Source: Hydrangea macrophylla (lineage: Eukaryota > Streptophyta > Magnoliopsida > Cornales > Hydrangeaceae). Taken from it: a stretch of DNA of 64,000 nucleotides. Each line of letters starts with the position of its first letter. The stretch's first letter is position 1. The translations under genes and the position numbers were made by a program. This document shows, piece by piece, positions 1 to 11,418 of this stretch. The notes beneath the pieces were generated by a model, which was not told where the DNA came from, did not search any database, and was given only the letters and a program-made list of their open reading frames with translations. The stretch spans positions 50,744,274-50,808,273 of the forward strand of contig CM066998.1 of the NCBI GenBank assembly GCA_033977485.1, written 5' to 3'.

Positions 1-1214
1 TCAGAACATCTTCTCTGGCTTCGTGTTAAAACAATGTCCAAGCCCTTTCGTGAGTGTTTAGGAACTCGTGGATTAAATCGGCCCTGCACTGATTTGCATT
101 GTACTCTGATGTGACTGGTGAATGTGAAAAGCTACATGGACAAATGGAAAACATTAGTGTAAAATTTAACAAGTAGGACTTCCCAAAGTTGAACAATGAG
201 ATGTAGTCATAAGTCTCACACAGATAAAAATGCTACCCCTTTGAAGCGTATGAATTCAAAGCCATACAACAAACAATTAATTTTTGCAACCCGATATCAC
301 CGAGAATCAATTTATATTCGATCCCACTACAACATAGAATGAATTCATATTTGTGTTGAAAATGTGGATGATTCCATTGCAAACTCTACAATGAGTGTGA
401 AATTGTAGACTACGTAGCAACTTGATGAAAATGTACACATCGTTTAATGCTTACACTGTGTGTGTGATATTTCAAACGACAAGTGGCAGTGTCGAAATTC
501 ACACAATATGAAATGTTCAAAACAGTGTGAAATTATAAAATACTAGGACGCAGTGTGATATGAACCATGACACATGTTAGAATATGACATTGTGTATAGC
601 AGTGTGAGTGCTAAATTTCTCACTGACAAATATGATGAATGGGACATGTTAATTGCAAGTATACAATTATTTATTCATACTTTGAAAATGTGTATATTTT
701 AGTGTAAAATTTAGCACTATGGCACTAAGTTCAATTAATCCATGTTTGATACTTAAGATGTAGTCATCAATTTCACGCTACATAATGATAATCATCTCAA
801 GTGTTAATCAGAATAGGCGATGCACACGAGTATTAAATTTCACACTCATATTGCAGATACCCAAAATGAGTAAACCAAAAACACAACATCCCTAAACGCC
901 CTATTTACTACAATTATACAATTATTTACTCATACTTTGCAGACGTGCATGACATGAGTGCAAAATTTAGCGCTACAACAATTTTTTTCACCAATCAATC
1001 CATGTTTGATAATTATGATGTAGTCATCAACTTCACACTACATAATGACAATAATATTAAGAGTAAATCATAAATGATGATGAACACGAGTGTTAAATTT
1101 CACACTCATATTAGACTTACAATGACACATTCTTGGAGAATCCCGTATTTTGCAGAAACCCAAAATGAGTAAACCAAAAACACAACATCCCAAAAAGTCC
1201 TATTTTTGAAGTAT
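1..1214. repeat. AT-rich non-coding DNA with a two-copy tandem duplication
   Basis: No coding region is visible. Two diverged tandem copies run from about 662 to 908 and from about 917 to 1208. Both contain, in order, ATTATTTA(T/C)TCATACTTTG, a TCCATGTTTGATA segment, GATGTAGTCATCAA and AAACACAACATCCC. The second copy is longer by about 40 bp. Upstream of them, words such as GTGTGAAATT recur without a clear period. The chromovirus at 1,215 is inserted just past the second copy. Confidence 0.65.
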
Positions 1215-2751
1215 TGTAACACCCGTACCCGGAGAACGGGTAAATTATTATTTTTTTATATGCATTAATTAATATAATTAGTGTATAAAATGGATTAAGG
1301 GGAGGCTTGGATCTTCCGTGATAAGTGTTCAGGGCACAATTGAAAAAGTCCCCAGTGAGGTGGGACAGGTAATGAGGTGGGACCCAGTGAAGGGCCGAAC
1401 AAAAAATATTTGCATTTTATATGTTAAATGCATTTATTTGATTACATGAGTATTTGTTTAAAATGCTTCCATATTATATGTTGATATATGTGTTAGCAAT
1501 TGGTTTTATGTTGGATACTCATATAAGGGTATAAATGAAAAAGATGATAACTAGTAGGTGCGATAGCAATTTCACAAAAATATGTGGGACCCACGTTGGG
1601 ACCCGTACGGGACTTAGACAAACTCATTAGATAATTGGGTAGTTAATGGAATGTTTGGGGATTTCATAATAGGAATTTAAGAATTTCGGGCGTATAAACG
1701 AAAAGAAAGGGAAAATTCTTGACACCTCACTTGCATATGTGAGTATGTGTCATGTGAGGGAGAGTAGTCTCTCATTTTGACATCAAAAATCAAAAGAAAA
1801 GAAAAGAGAGATCACGAGAGCAAAGACGGATCATCACCGACGTCAAAATTTTGCCGTTAGTCGGATTCGCGAACCGAAGCCGTTTTTGGACTCGTGAAGG
1901 TGAGATGATCGTTTCTATACCTTTAATTTATGTTTTAATCGTCGTAATTTTGGTAGCTTACGCCAATCGGTGACATGAGGGTGGCGAATTTGTGTAGTAT
2001 TTACTTCGGGGAGAGGATTGAGTAAGAATTGCTAAGAAATTCTGCATAATAAGCTTAATTTGTGTATAATCTGTGAATAAGGTGAGTTTTCTACACTAAA
2101 AGTGATTGGGTTTAATGTGTTCAAGGCTTCAAGTGATGTTAGAGATGATAAATCATGTTTAGAAGATATTATATTATTGGGTTGTGAAATTCATGTCAAT
2201 TTTATGAGAATTGTATGTTGTTACATGCTTATGTCCTTAAATGTCTATGTGGTAGTCAATGAGCACCGGGGAAAATGGTTCATTATTGGGAGTATTAAGG
2301 GTGGAGAAGAGGAAGAATCCGATAAATACGAAAGTCCAAGGAATAGAAGTGACCACGAGACCAAGGGAGGTCTTCGGGTCTGACTGAACCATATAACCGG
2401 TGACTCAGCGATTACGGTTGTGTTTTATATATTAATTGTGCATTGCACATGTTAAACTTTCCATCATGTTTAGATTGCTCACTAAGTATAATGCTTAAGA
2501 AAACTATTTTTCCTATTTCTGTTGAGGTATATAACAACCACCGTAGGTTCGGAGCCGTATTCGGAGAGGAAATGACACGCGTTGGGAGAGATAGGAGAGA
2601 TGGGGGAGATTTGAGCCTCATGCTTGTGAACTTCTTTTGAACTTGTAAAACGATGTAAATTGTAGTTCCTTTTATGATCATGTAGGTAATTTTGGTTGCG
2701 TATATTCTTGTTACATGTGTCCTAATCTGCCGGGTGGGTTAGGGTGTGACA
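1215..2751 (+). repeat. 5' LTR of the chromovirus
   Basis: This 1,537-bp repeat begins TGTAACACCC and ends GGGTGTGACA; its partner lies at 7,453-9,008. It contains a 93-codon open frame (2102-2383) that is also open in the other LTR, but it resembles no protein I know. Differences from the 3' LTR include scattered substitutions and a missing block of about 16 bp around the CGCCGCCATTCG segment that only the 3' LTR has. Confidence 0.95.
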
Positions 2752-2756
2752 ATTTT

Positions 2757-2769
2757 TGGTATCAGAGCA
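2757..2769 (+). other. Primer binding site, tRNA-iMet type
   Basis: TGGTATCAGAGCA lies 5 bp past the 5' LTR. It matches the usual complement of the initiator methionine tRNA 3' end and is where minus-strand DNA synthesis would start. Confidence 0.9.
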
Positions 2770-2952
2770 ACAGACTAGAGCCTTTGGGGACGAGAGACGT
2801 ACGACGCGTAGTGTGCACACAACAACATGTAGCTGCATGAACATGCATACACGTTTATGTAGCTTGCTTTTAATGTTGATTAGCATGCCATGGGTTTCTT
2901 AAAAGTAACGTGTGTTTGTGTAATAATGTGGGTGCCAGGCATTATGTTTGGA

Positions 2953-3920
2953 GGTGACACCTCAAACCGAATGGAACGAGTTGAAAGAGCAATTGAGGGA
3001 TTATTCGAGTGGCTGAAACTCATGTGGTCGAAGAAAGACCGGTACAACCTAATCCAAATTCGAGGGAGGACGTTGTTACTATTTCCAAATTTCATAAGCA
3101 AAAGTCGATCATATTCCGTGGGGTAGCCGACCTGATGAGGGCAAACTTCTGGATTTCAGATATGGAAAAAAATTTCAGGGTATTACCGTGTATGGAGGAA
3201 CAGAAAGTTTTATTTGCCGCCGACATGTTAAAGCATGAAGCGCAATACTAGTGGCGTACCAAGCTGGGCCCGGGGCAACCGACTACTTGGGATCAATTCC
3301 TTGAGATGTTTAATGAGCAATATTTTCCGGAATCATTTGGGGATCAGAAGGCTCAAGAATTCATGGAGTTAGTACAAGGGGGAAAGTCAGTTCGTGAATA
3401 CTCAACGCAATTTACAACCTTGGGAAGGTTTGCGGGGGAGATAATAACAACTGAAAAAGTGAAAGCAAGAAAGTTTGTAGCAGGGCTTCGAAGTGACATC
3501 TGGGGACGAGTGACTGTGTTTCGACCGGAGACTTTTCCTAAGGCGCTGGATATTGCCTCCATAGCTGAGAGGGATCTTGGGTATATTTCAAACTTGCCAC
3601 CACCACCGAGTCAACAAAGTAAACGACCAGGATCAAGTTAATTCAGTGGATAGGGTAGTACAAAGAGGCAGAGTTCAGGGGGATCATCAGTTAGTATCGG
3701 TAGTGGTTCTAGTGGGAACAAGCCGAGATGTCAGACTTGTTAGAAATTCCACTGGGGACGATGCAATCAACTTCCAAATTCGATCACTTGTAACATATGT
3801 CGACAACCAGGCCATATTGCTAGGAATTGTCCGAATCAAAATATGGATTTGAGGGGCCGATGCTTTACTTGTAAGGAGTTGGGACATCAAGCTAAGGACT
3901 GTCCTACTAGACGCCAATGA
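2953..3920 (+). pseudogene. gag: Chromovirus gag (capsid/nucleocapsid), broken
   Basis: Gag forms the particle that packages the element RNA. The N-terminal part (reading TSNRMERVERAIEGLFEWL) lies in one frame and the retrotrans_gag core, from about 3009, in another, so there is a frameshift near 3010. The core is interrupted by TAG at 3249-3251 and TAA at 3639-3641, and a TGA closes the frame near 3918. Two CCHC zinc knuckles are readable in the same frame: C-x2-C-x4-H-x4-C at 3789-3830 and again at 3861-3902. Stop codons within and between these segments make it a pseudogene. Confidence 0.85.
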
Positions 3921-3948
3921 GCTTCAGGTTCTGGTTCTTCTGCGGCCA

Positions 3949-4653
3949 GTGCTATCACACCAAAGACTACTCAACCTCCGAGGAGAGAGCAGTGAGAGGC
4001 AAGATCATTCCAACTCAGGTCGGGAGATACTGCCTTTGCCGACACTGTTGTCTCAGGTATGTCCCATTTGCTCACATCTAGCAAATGTACTTATAGATTC
4101 GAGATCCACACACTCATTCGTGTCACACCACTTTGCTAAAAATCTAGATAAACCATTAGAGTTCCTAAACTATGATCTATCTGTTGCGATACCGTTGGGG
4201 GCACCGTTGGTTAGTTCGGGTGTATTTAAAAAATTTGAGATTAATGTGAATGGTAAAGAGTTAACCATTGATTTGGTACCGTTAGTTATTCAGCACTTCG
4301 ATGTTATATTGGGTATGGATTGGTTAGCGGCTAATCATGCTAATATTGATTGTAACACTAAAGGAGTAGCATTCCGTATTCCGAATCAAGATGAGTTTTA
4401 TTTTCAAGGTAAGGGTGTTGTATCATCGCCATATATCGTGTCAGCTATTAAAGCATGTCATTTATTAAAGAAGGGCTGTCGGGGGTTTCTGTGTAGTATT
4501 CTTGATACTAGAGGCCCTGATTTAAAATTTGAAGATATTCCAATTATTAAAGAATTTTCGGATGTATTTCCAGAGGAGTTACCTAGTGTATTGATTGATC
4601 GAGAGATTGAGTTTGGTATTGATGTTATGCCGGGAACCCAACCAATTTCATGA
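3949..4653 (+). pseudogene. pol: Chromovirus aspartic protease and start of RT, broken
   Basis: The segment reads VLIDSRSTHSFVS followed by FDVILGMDWL, the retroviral-type aspartic protease signature. The catalytic D-S-G triad is D-S-R here (codons from 4096), a change that should abolish activity. It continues into the linker before RT (DVFPEELPSVL) and stops at TGA 4651-4653, exactly where related elements have an Arg codon in the PISRAPY motif. A CGA-to-TGA transition is the simplest explanation. Confidence 0.88.
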
Positions 4654-4668
4654 GCACCGTATCTTGAG

Positions 4669-5857
4669 TTGAAGGAGTTAAAGATTCAATTACAAGAATT
4701 GCTAGACAAGGGTTTTATTCGGCCAAGTGTGAATCCGTGGGGTGTTCCGGTATTATTTGTGAAGAAGAAGGATGGTACAATGCAAATGTGCATTGATTAT
4801 CGAGAAATTAACAAAGTAACAATCAAGAACAAGTACCCGTTGCCACGTATTGACGATCTATTTGATCAGCTTCAAGGGGCTCAAGTGTTTTCGAAGATTG
4901 ACTTAAGGTCGGGGTACCATCAACTGAAGGTTAAAGTTGAGGATGTAGAGAAGACAGCCTTTAGGACCCGCTATGGGCATTATGAATTTCTAGTGATGCT
5001 GTTTGGGGTTACTAATGTGCCAGCTGCCTTCATGGATTTAATGAACCTGGTGTTCAAATCATATTTGGATGAGTTTGTAATAGTTTTTATTAACGACATT
5101 CTTATTTATTCCAAGAGTTCGGAGGAGGACAAACGATACTTGAGACTAGTTTTACAGCGACTTCGAGAGAAACAGTTGTTTGGGAAATTGAAGAAAAACG
5201 AGTTTTGGTTGACAAGTGTCACATTCTTAGGGCATGTGATCTCAAAAGAGGGCATTTCTGTGGACCAACAGAAGATTGAAGCTGTTATGAATTGGTCGAG
5301 ACCGACAAATGTGTCAGAGATTCGAAGTTTCTTGGGGTTAGCCGGATATTACAGAAGGTTTGTTAAAGACTTTTCTAGAATTGCGACTCCAATGACAAAG
5401 CTGATGAGAAAAGATGTACCATTCGAATGGAACAAAGAGTGTGAAGATTGCTTCCTCACATTGAAGAAAAAGTTAACAATGGCACCGATACTTGTAATTC
5501 CAACAAGTACCGAAAACTTCAGAATTTATAGTGATGCTTCTCACCAAGGCTTGGGAGGCGTGCTAACACAAGATGACAAGGTAATAGCCTATGCTTCAAG
5601 ATAGTTAAAACCCCATGAGAAGAACTACCCGACCCATGATTTGGAGTTAGGGCTTAAAGATTTGGAGACATTATTTGTACGGGGAGACATGTGAAATTTT
5701 TACCGACCAAAAAAGTTTGAAGTACTTGTTCACTCAGAGAGACCTTAACATGCGACAAAGGAGGAGGTTGAAACTCATGAAAGACTATGACTTGAAGATT
5801 CAATATCACCCGGGAAAAGCAAATGTGGTTGCCAATGCTTTGAGCCAGAAGTCATAA
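4669..5857 (+). pseudogene. pol: Chromovirus reverse transcriptase and RNase H, broken
   Basis: Reverse transcriptase is clear: [49 protein letters not shown] and the active-site box. That box reads FINDILIYS, so the first Asp of the usual F-x-D-D pair is Asn (codon 5092-5094). RNase H follows ([14 protein letters not shown]). TAG at 5602-5604 replaces the Gln of the SRQLKPHE motif. A small deletion and an extra base around 5650-5670 shift the frame, and RNase H resumes in another frame from 5675 ([17 protein letters not shown]) to 5857. Confidence 0.9.
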
Positions 5858-5875
5858 GAAAACTTAGATTATGCT

Positions 5876-7405
5876 TTGACTAAACAGGAAAAGTTGGTAA
5901 AAGAATTTGAACAATTAGAACTTGAGGTGATTCCCCAGATTAGAGGTGGTTTAATGGCGGCAATTGTGGCACAACCGAGTTTAATTGGTGAAATCAAGAC
6001 TAATCAACTTCTCGACCCAGAATTTAAGAAGATTGTGAATGAATTACCTGAGGGAAGAAGGCCCCAATTCAGTTGCCAAGATGGTGTTATAAAGTACATC
6101 AATCGATTATGTGTTCCTAAAGTTGGTGATTTGAGAGACAGAGTTATGGATGAAGCTCATAATACCAGATATTCAGTACATCCGGGTAGTACCAAAATAT
6201 ACCGAGACTTGTGAGAAATTTACTGCTAGAGTGGTATGAAGCAAGAGGTAGCAGAATTTGTGTCTAAATGTATGACCTGTCAAAAAGTAAAAATGGAACA
6301 TCAACGACCTGGAGGAGATTTACATCCTCTAGAGATATCGGAGTGGAAGTAGGAGCATATTATGATGGATTTCGTATCGGGGTTTCCAAAATATCAAAAG
6401 TCAAATGATAGTATTTGGGTTATTGTGGACCGGTTGACTAAGTCAACCCATTTTCTACCTATCAAGACCAAAGATCCATCGAAACTTGCAAAAATTTACA
6501 TTCGAAAAATTATTCGGCTTCATGGAGCACCAGTTTCGATAGTGTCAGACCGTGATACCCGATTTATATCAAGATTTTGGGAGAGTTTATAGAGGGCTAT
6601 GGGGATAACTTTATATTTTAGTACTGCATTTCATCCCCAGACTGATGGTCAATCCGAGAGAGTGATTCAAATCCTAGAATACATGTTGAGAGTATGTGTA
6701 ATGGACTTCAAGGCCGATTAGGAGACCCACTTGCCTTTAATCGAGTTCTCTTACAATAACAGTTTTCAAACTAGTATTAGAATGATGCCTTATGAGGCAT
6801 TATATGGAAGAAAGTGTAGATCACCGGTTTGTTGGACAGAAGTTGGTGAAAAATAACTTTTAGGACCAGAAATAGTGCAAATTACTACCGAGAAGATTCG
6901 ATTGATTAAACAGCGATTGCAAACGGCTCAGAGTTGTTATAAAAGTTATGCAAATACGGGTAGAAGACCGCTGGAATTCAAGGTAGGCGACTATGTGTTT
7001 TTTAAAGTTTTGCCTTCAAAAGGCATAACACGATTTGGTAAGCGAGGTAAGCTCAGCCTGAGGTATGTTGGACTGTATTTGATTCTTAACCGGGTGGGAC
7101 AGATAGCTTATCGGTTGGAATTGCCACAAGAGCTGGCGAATGTTCATAACATGTTCCACGTGTTAATGCTTCGACGTTATGTGCCGGATTCAAAACATGT
7201 AATCGTTCCGGAACCGTTAGAGATTCGGGAAGATTTGACTTATATGGAGTATCCAGTGCAAATTCTTGATAGGAAAGATCAAGTCTTGAGAACTAAGGTA
7301 ATTCCCTTGGTGATGGTTCAATGGTGTAGCCATTCCGTCGAGGAAACAACTTGGGAACGAGAGAATGAGTTTCGAACCACGTACCCGCATCTCTTCGATT
7401 CTTGA
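5876..7405 (+). pseudogene. pol: Chromovirus integrase with C-terminal chromodomain-like tail, broken
   Basis: The HHCC zinc domain is split by a stop after 6214 (HNTRYSVHPGSTKIY, then CMTCQKVK). The catalytic core follows: MDFVSGFPKYQ, VSDRDTRFISRFW and HPQTDGQSERVIQ give the D, D and E residues. In-frame stops occur at 6590-6592 (TAG), 6719-6721 (TAG) and near 6854. The last open stretch (6875-7405) carries the integrase C-terminal region and ends with EYPVQILDRKDQVLRTKVIP and VEETTWERENEFRTTYPHLF, the tail typical of Tekay-like chromoviruses. This tail is thought to guide insertion into heterochromatin. Confidence 0.9.
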
Positions 7406-7440
7406 GGTAAGAGTAGGTTTGGGGACCAAACTTCCTTTTA

Positions 7441-7452
7441 GGGAAGGAGAAA
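7441..7452 (+). other. Polypurine tract
   Basis: GGGAAGGAGAAA directly abuts the 3' LTR and is the expected primer site for plus-strand DNA synthesis. Confidence 0.85.
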
Positions 7453-9008
7453 TGTAACACCCGTACCTGAGAACGGTAAATTATTATTTTTTATATGCAT
7501 TAATTAATATAATTAGTGTATAAAATGGATTAAGGGGAGGCATGGACTCGCCTGTGAAAAGTGTTTAGTAAAGGGCACAGTTGGAAAAGTCCCCAGTGAG
7601 GTGGGACATGTAATGAGATGGGACCCAGTGAAGTGCCGAACAAAAAATATATGCATTTTATATGTTAAATGCATTTATATGATTACATAAGTATTTGTTT
7701 AAAATGCTTCCATATTATATGTTAATATATGTGTTAGCAATTGGTTTTATATTGGATACTCATATAAGGGTATAAATGAAAATGATTCATAACTAGTAGG
7801 TGCGATAGCAATTTCACAAAAATATGTGGGACCCACGTTGGGACCCATACGGGACTTAGACAAACTCATTAGAAAATTGGGTAATTAATGGAATGTTTGG
7901 GGATTTCATAATAGGAATTTAAGAATTTCGAGGGTATAAACGAAAAGAAAGGGAAAATTCTTGACACCTCACTTGCATGTGTGAGTATGTGTCATGTGAG
8001 GGAGAGCAGTCTCTCATTTTGACAGCAAAAATCAAAAGAAAAGAAAAGAGAGATCACGAGAGAGAAGACAGACCGTCACCGACGTCGAAATCTCGTCGTT
8101 CCGTCGCCGCCATTCGTCGGATTCGCGAATCGAAGCCGTTTTTCGACTCGTGAAGGTGAGACGATCGGTTCTATACCTTTACTTTATGTTTTAATCATCG
8201 CAATTTTGGTAGCTTACGCCAATCGGTGACACGAGGGTGCCAAATTTGTGTAGAATTTACTCCGGGGAGAGGATTGAGCAAGAATTGCTAAGAAATTCTA
8301 CAGTATTAGCTTGATTTCTGTATAATCTGTGAATAAGGTGAGTTTTCTACACTAAAAGTGATTGGGTTTAATGTGTTCAAGGCTTCAAGTGATGTTAGAG
8401 ATGATAAATCATGTTCAGAAGCTATTATATTGTTGGGTTGTGAAATTCATGTCAATTTTATGAGAATTGTATGTTGCTACATGTTTATATGCTTAAATGT
8501 CTATGTGGTAGTCAATGAGCACCGGGGAAAATGGTTCATTGTTCGGAGTTATAAGGGTGGTGAAGAGGAAGAATCCGATGAATACGGAAGTCCAAGGAAT
8601 AGAAGTGACAGCGAGACCAAGGGAGGTCTTCGGGTTTGAATGAACCATATAACCGGTGACTTGGCGATTACGGTTGTGTTTTATGTATTAATTGTAGCAT
8701 TGCACATGTTAAACTTTCCATCATATTTAGATTGCTCACTAAGCGTAATGCTTAAGAAAATCGTTTTTCCTATTTCTGTTGTGGTACATAACAACCACCG
8801 CAGGTTCGGAGCCGTATCCGGAGAGGAAATGACGCGCGTTGGGAGCGATGGGAGAGATGGGGGAGATTTGAGCCTCATGCTTGTGAACTTCTTTTGAAAT
8901 TGCAAAACGATGTAAATTGAAGTTCCTTTTATGATCATGTAGGTAATTTTGGTTGCGTATATTCTTGTTACATGTGTCCTAATCCGCCGGGTGGGTTGGG
9001 GTGTGACA
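7453..9008 (+). repeat. 3' LTR of the chromovirus
   Basis: This 1,556-bp repeat starts TGTAACACCC and ends GTGTGACA, matching the 5' LTR along its whole length. The open frame of the 5' LTR is conserved here at 8358-8639 with several substitutions. Confidence 0.95.
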
Positions 9009-9379
9009 AGTCTATGGTCTTAAAAACATATAAAAATCAAGTAATATCAGAGAGTGTTTTGAAAACACCAAAAAAAAAAAACCGAATCTTCTATCGGGTG
9101 AGTGAATACCACGATTTTTTCTCAAATATTTACCCTTGATATACTGATTTTGATCAACTATTGTTTGATTGTGAATGATCCATAGTGTGAAAAACATGTC
9201 AACAATTCGGACAATAGTGTTTATTTTTACACTTACCCTTCTTCTTCGACATAATCTAGTCCGAGTCCCAAAACTTGTTTGAATTTTAGATCACTACTTT
9301 ATTTTTATTTTTCTTTTAAACATCATGTTTATGTTTATATGTCAAGTTTCTTGTTGGGTATTGTTTTGGTCAGCTCTAT

Positions 9380-10990
9380 AGATAAATTTGAGATGTATAC
9401 GGGAAATTTTTAGGGTTCAATTCTTTCTGCACCACTCTTCGTTGGTGACATTTTGGTGTTGTCAAAATCAAGTATTTTTATTTAACCCTACTAAAAATTT
9501 AGTATTTGGAACTAGGGTGTCGAGTCCACATGGATTGATACAAGAACAACTTTTGGGAAGTTTAGTAACTAATTATAATGCTTAAAAGAAAGAAGTAAGA
9601 AAAGATGATGAAAATAAATCAAAAAGACTTTGCGTTTTGCGGCTTTTTGTTTTGTTTTTGGAGGATAAAAAGTAAATAAATATTAATCTAAAAAAAGTAA
9701 TAGGTTGGGATCATTCCCCCATATTGGGTCACAACAAAATGAAATGGACTAATGTTTCAAGCACATCCTAAGGTAACACTTCATTGTGGCATATTATCAA
9801 ATATAAGGAGTGCATCTATGTGATAGATAAAATGAGCTTTGAGATTTCCATAGAAATGGATTTGAAGCTAATGTTTGACTATCAAGGATGCATGACATAC
9901 AAGATGAAGCCTCCACGGCTTCTAATCCGAATGATTTGTCCACCCTAGACTAACTAATCTACTTTGTGGACAAATCACCTATGAAGCCTTCAAAATGTAG
10001 TATTTAAAACCCAAGAGTTTGAACAATCAAAGGTGCTTGACATCAAAGATGAAGATCCCAAGTTATAAATCTCACACAAAACATTTATCAAACACATGGA
10101 GTACAAAACACTAGGTTAAATAATATTCCATATGAAATACATAGGGTAGGATTCAAAGTCTAAGTTTGATAATCAAATATGCAAGGCAAACAAGATGAAG
10201 CCCTTAGTTTTGAATCCTACACAAATGAACTCTAGAAATGCTACAACATTAAATCCAAGAGTTCATGATCCTCAACCTAAGTAAATCTAACTAATAATGA
10301 AAAACATAGCAATATCATCAAAGGAAAAAAAGGTAGAAGATATACCTAGCCATCAAAACTTCAAGTTTATACAAATGAAGAAGAAATGGAAGGGAACCCA
10401 AGTGGGTTCCAAAATGAGAGCAAAGAACCCTAAAAAACTAACTATCCCTAAAAAAAGACAACTCTTTCTATTTATACAAAACCACAAGAATGGAAAACTT
10501 GTAAATAAAAAAGGGAAAAAACTGCAGCCGCGGATCGATTCCTTCTTTGGGCCGGATTGATTCGCCTTTCATCTGGGCAGTTGATATTTCTTCGAAAAGC
10601 CGCGGATCGGTCCCTTTTTTGGGGCGGATCGATCCATCTTGGGATTTTTCTGGCAGAATGTTCCTTCGGAATCACGGATCGATCCGCTCAAAAGGCCGGA
10701 TCGATCCGCTTCTTTTGAAATTGATACCAGGCTCCTCTAAAACACACGGATCGATCCGCTCATAGGGCCGGATCGATCCACCTTTGATGAAGTTTATTCC
10801 TTCCCCTTTTTATGAGATAAGAACCAAACGGAGTTGGTTCTTACTTTGAACAAGTTCCCAAACACTACAAGAAAGAGATTTTTATTAGTAACAAGTTAAC
10901 AACAAGAAGAATAGCAAAAGTACAATTTATTCATTAAATCTCCCAATATAAGGGATAATTTGTGTTCAATAAGGGTAAAATCATGAAGTT
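9380..10990. repeat. Non-coding remnant of an LTR element (Athila/Tat-like arrangement)
   Basis: No proteins can be read. The segment around 9456-9540 (TGTTGTCAAAATC, then GTGTCGAGTCCACATGGATTG) has the same order of motifs as the inner edge of the Athila-type LTR at 61,776-61,885 (TGACACGACTAAAA, then GGTCGATCCCATAGGGAATG). A palindrome array sits about 1.1 kb further in, again as in that LTR. This suggests a solo or truncated LTR of a related family, but no clean ends or TSD were found. 9014-9380 shows nothing recognisable. Confidence 0.4.
10532..10819. repeat. Four 72-bp tandem units, each with two GGATCGATCC palindromes 22 bp apart
   Basis: Palindrome starts are 10532, 10604, 10676 and 10748 (first of each pair) and 10554, 10626, 10698 and 10770 (second). 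The spacing is exactly 72 bp between units and 22 bp within them. The five copies at 10626, 10676, 10698, 10748 and 10770 are perfect GGATCGATCC; the three at 10532, 10554 and 10604 carry one to three changes. The sequence between palindromes has diverged far more than the palindromes themselves. Confidence 0.85.
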
Positions 10991-11207
10991 AAAAATGCAA
11001 TATTGGACACGAATCACATATGTTATTTTTATTCCAGGTAATTGTTATATCTATATAATATTGTAGGACTCTATCCTACTAGGACACTTAAAATATGATT
11101 GGGACTGTTATTTGTGTGACTGGGATGCTGACTAGGACTAGTGTCGTGTACCAATTTTTTTCTCAAACCCAATCTCTACCTAGGATCCACACCACCGCCC
11201 CCCCTTT

Positions 11208-11212
<5 letters not shown>

Positions 11213-11257
<45 letters not shown>
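11213..11257. repeat. (CT)n microsatellite
   Basis: An uninterrupted CT dinucleotide run of about 22 units lies inside a pyrimidine-rich stretch (11200-11420). It resembles a plant 5' leader, but no convincing coding region follows it. Confidence 0.9.
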
Positions 11258-11261
<4 letters not shown>

Positions 11262-11418
11262 TCCCCATTTCTCTTTCTCCCCCTCTCTGGTTCACCACCG
11301 AGCCCCCCTGTCTGCCTCTTTTTCTCCCTCTCTCGCCTCTCCTCTTCTCTCCTCTCAGCTCAACCTCCCGATCTCCTCTCTCTCCTCATCCACCCTCACC
11401 CTCACCCTCCTCCTCCTC

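Larger units (their letters stand above)
1215..9008 (+). mobile_element. Full-length, defective Ty3/gypsy chromovirus (Tekay/Del-like)
   Basis: The element has two long terminal repeats (LTRs) that start TGTAACACCC and end GTGTGACA, a tRNA-iMet primer site, a polypurine tract and the order gag-protease-RT-RNase H-integrase-chromodomain, which defines Ty3/gypsy chromoviruses. It is flanked by AGTAT (1210-1214) and AGTCT (9009-9013), a 5-bp TSD with one mismatch. Every coding module carries stops or frameshifts, and the RT and protease active sites are altered, so the copy cannot move by itself. The LTRs differ by roughly 5% by eye over the first 500 bp, which indicates an old insertion. Assignment to Tekay rests on the C-terminal chromodomain-like tail and on pol similarity recalled from that clade. 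Confidence 0.93.

Noticed and set aside
10297..10675. Small ORFs overlapping the palindrome array on both strands
   Set aside because: The RIDP/GSIRS repeats follow from the 72-bp DNA repeat; no start context, domain or codon bias supports a gene.
10532..10819. CRISPR array
   Set aside because: Regular repeats with divergent spacers look superficially alike, but the repeats are only 10-bp palindromes in pairs, the genome is a plant's and no cas gene is near.
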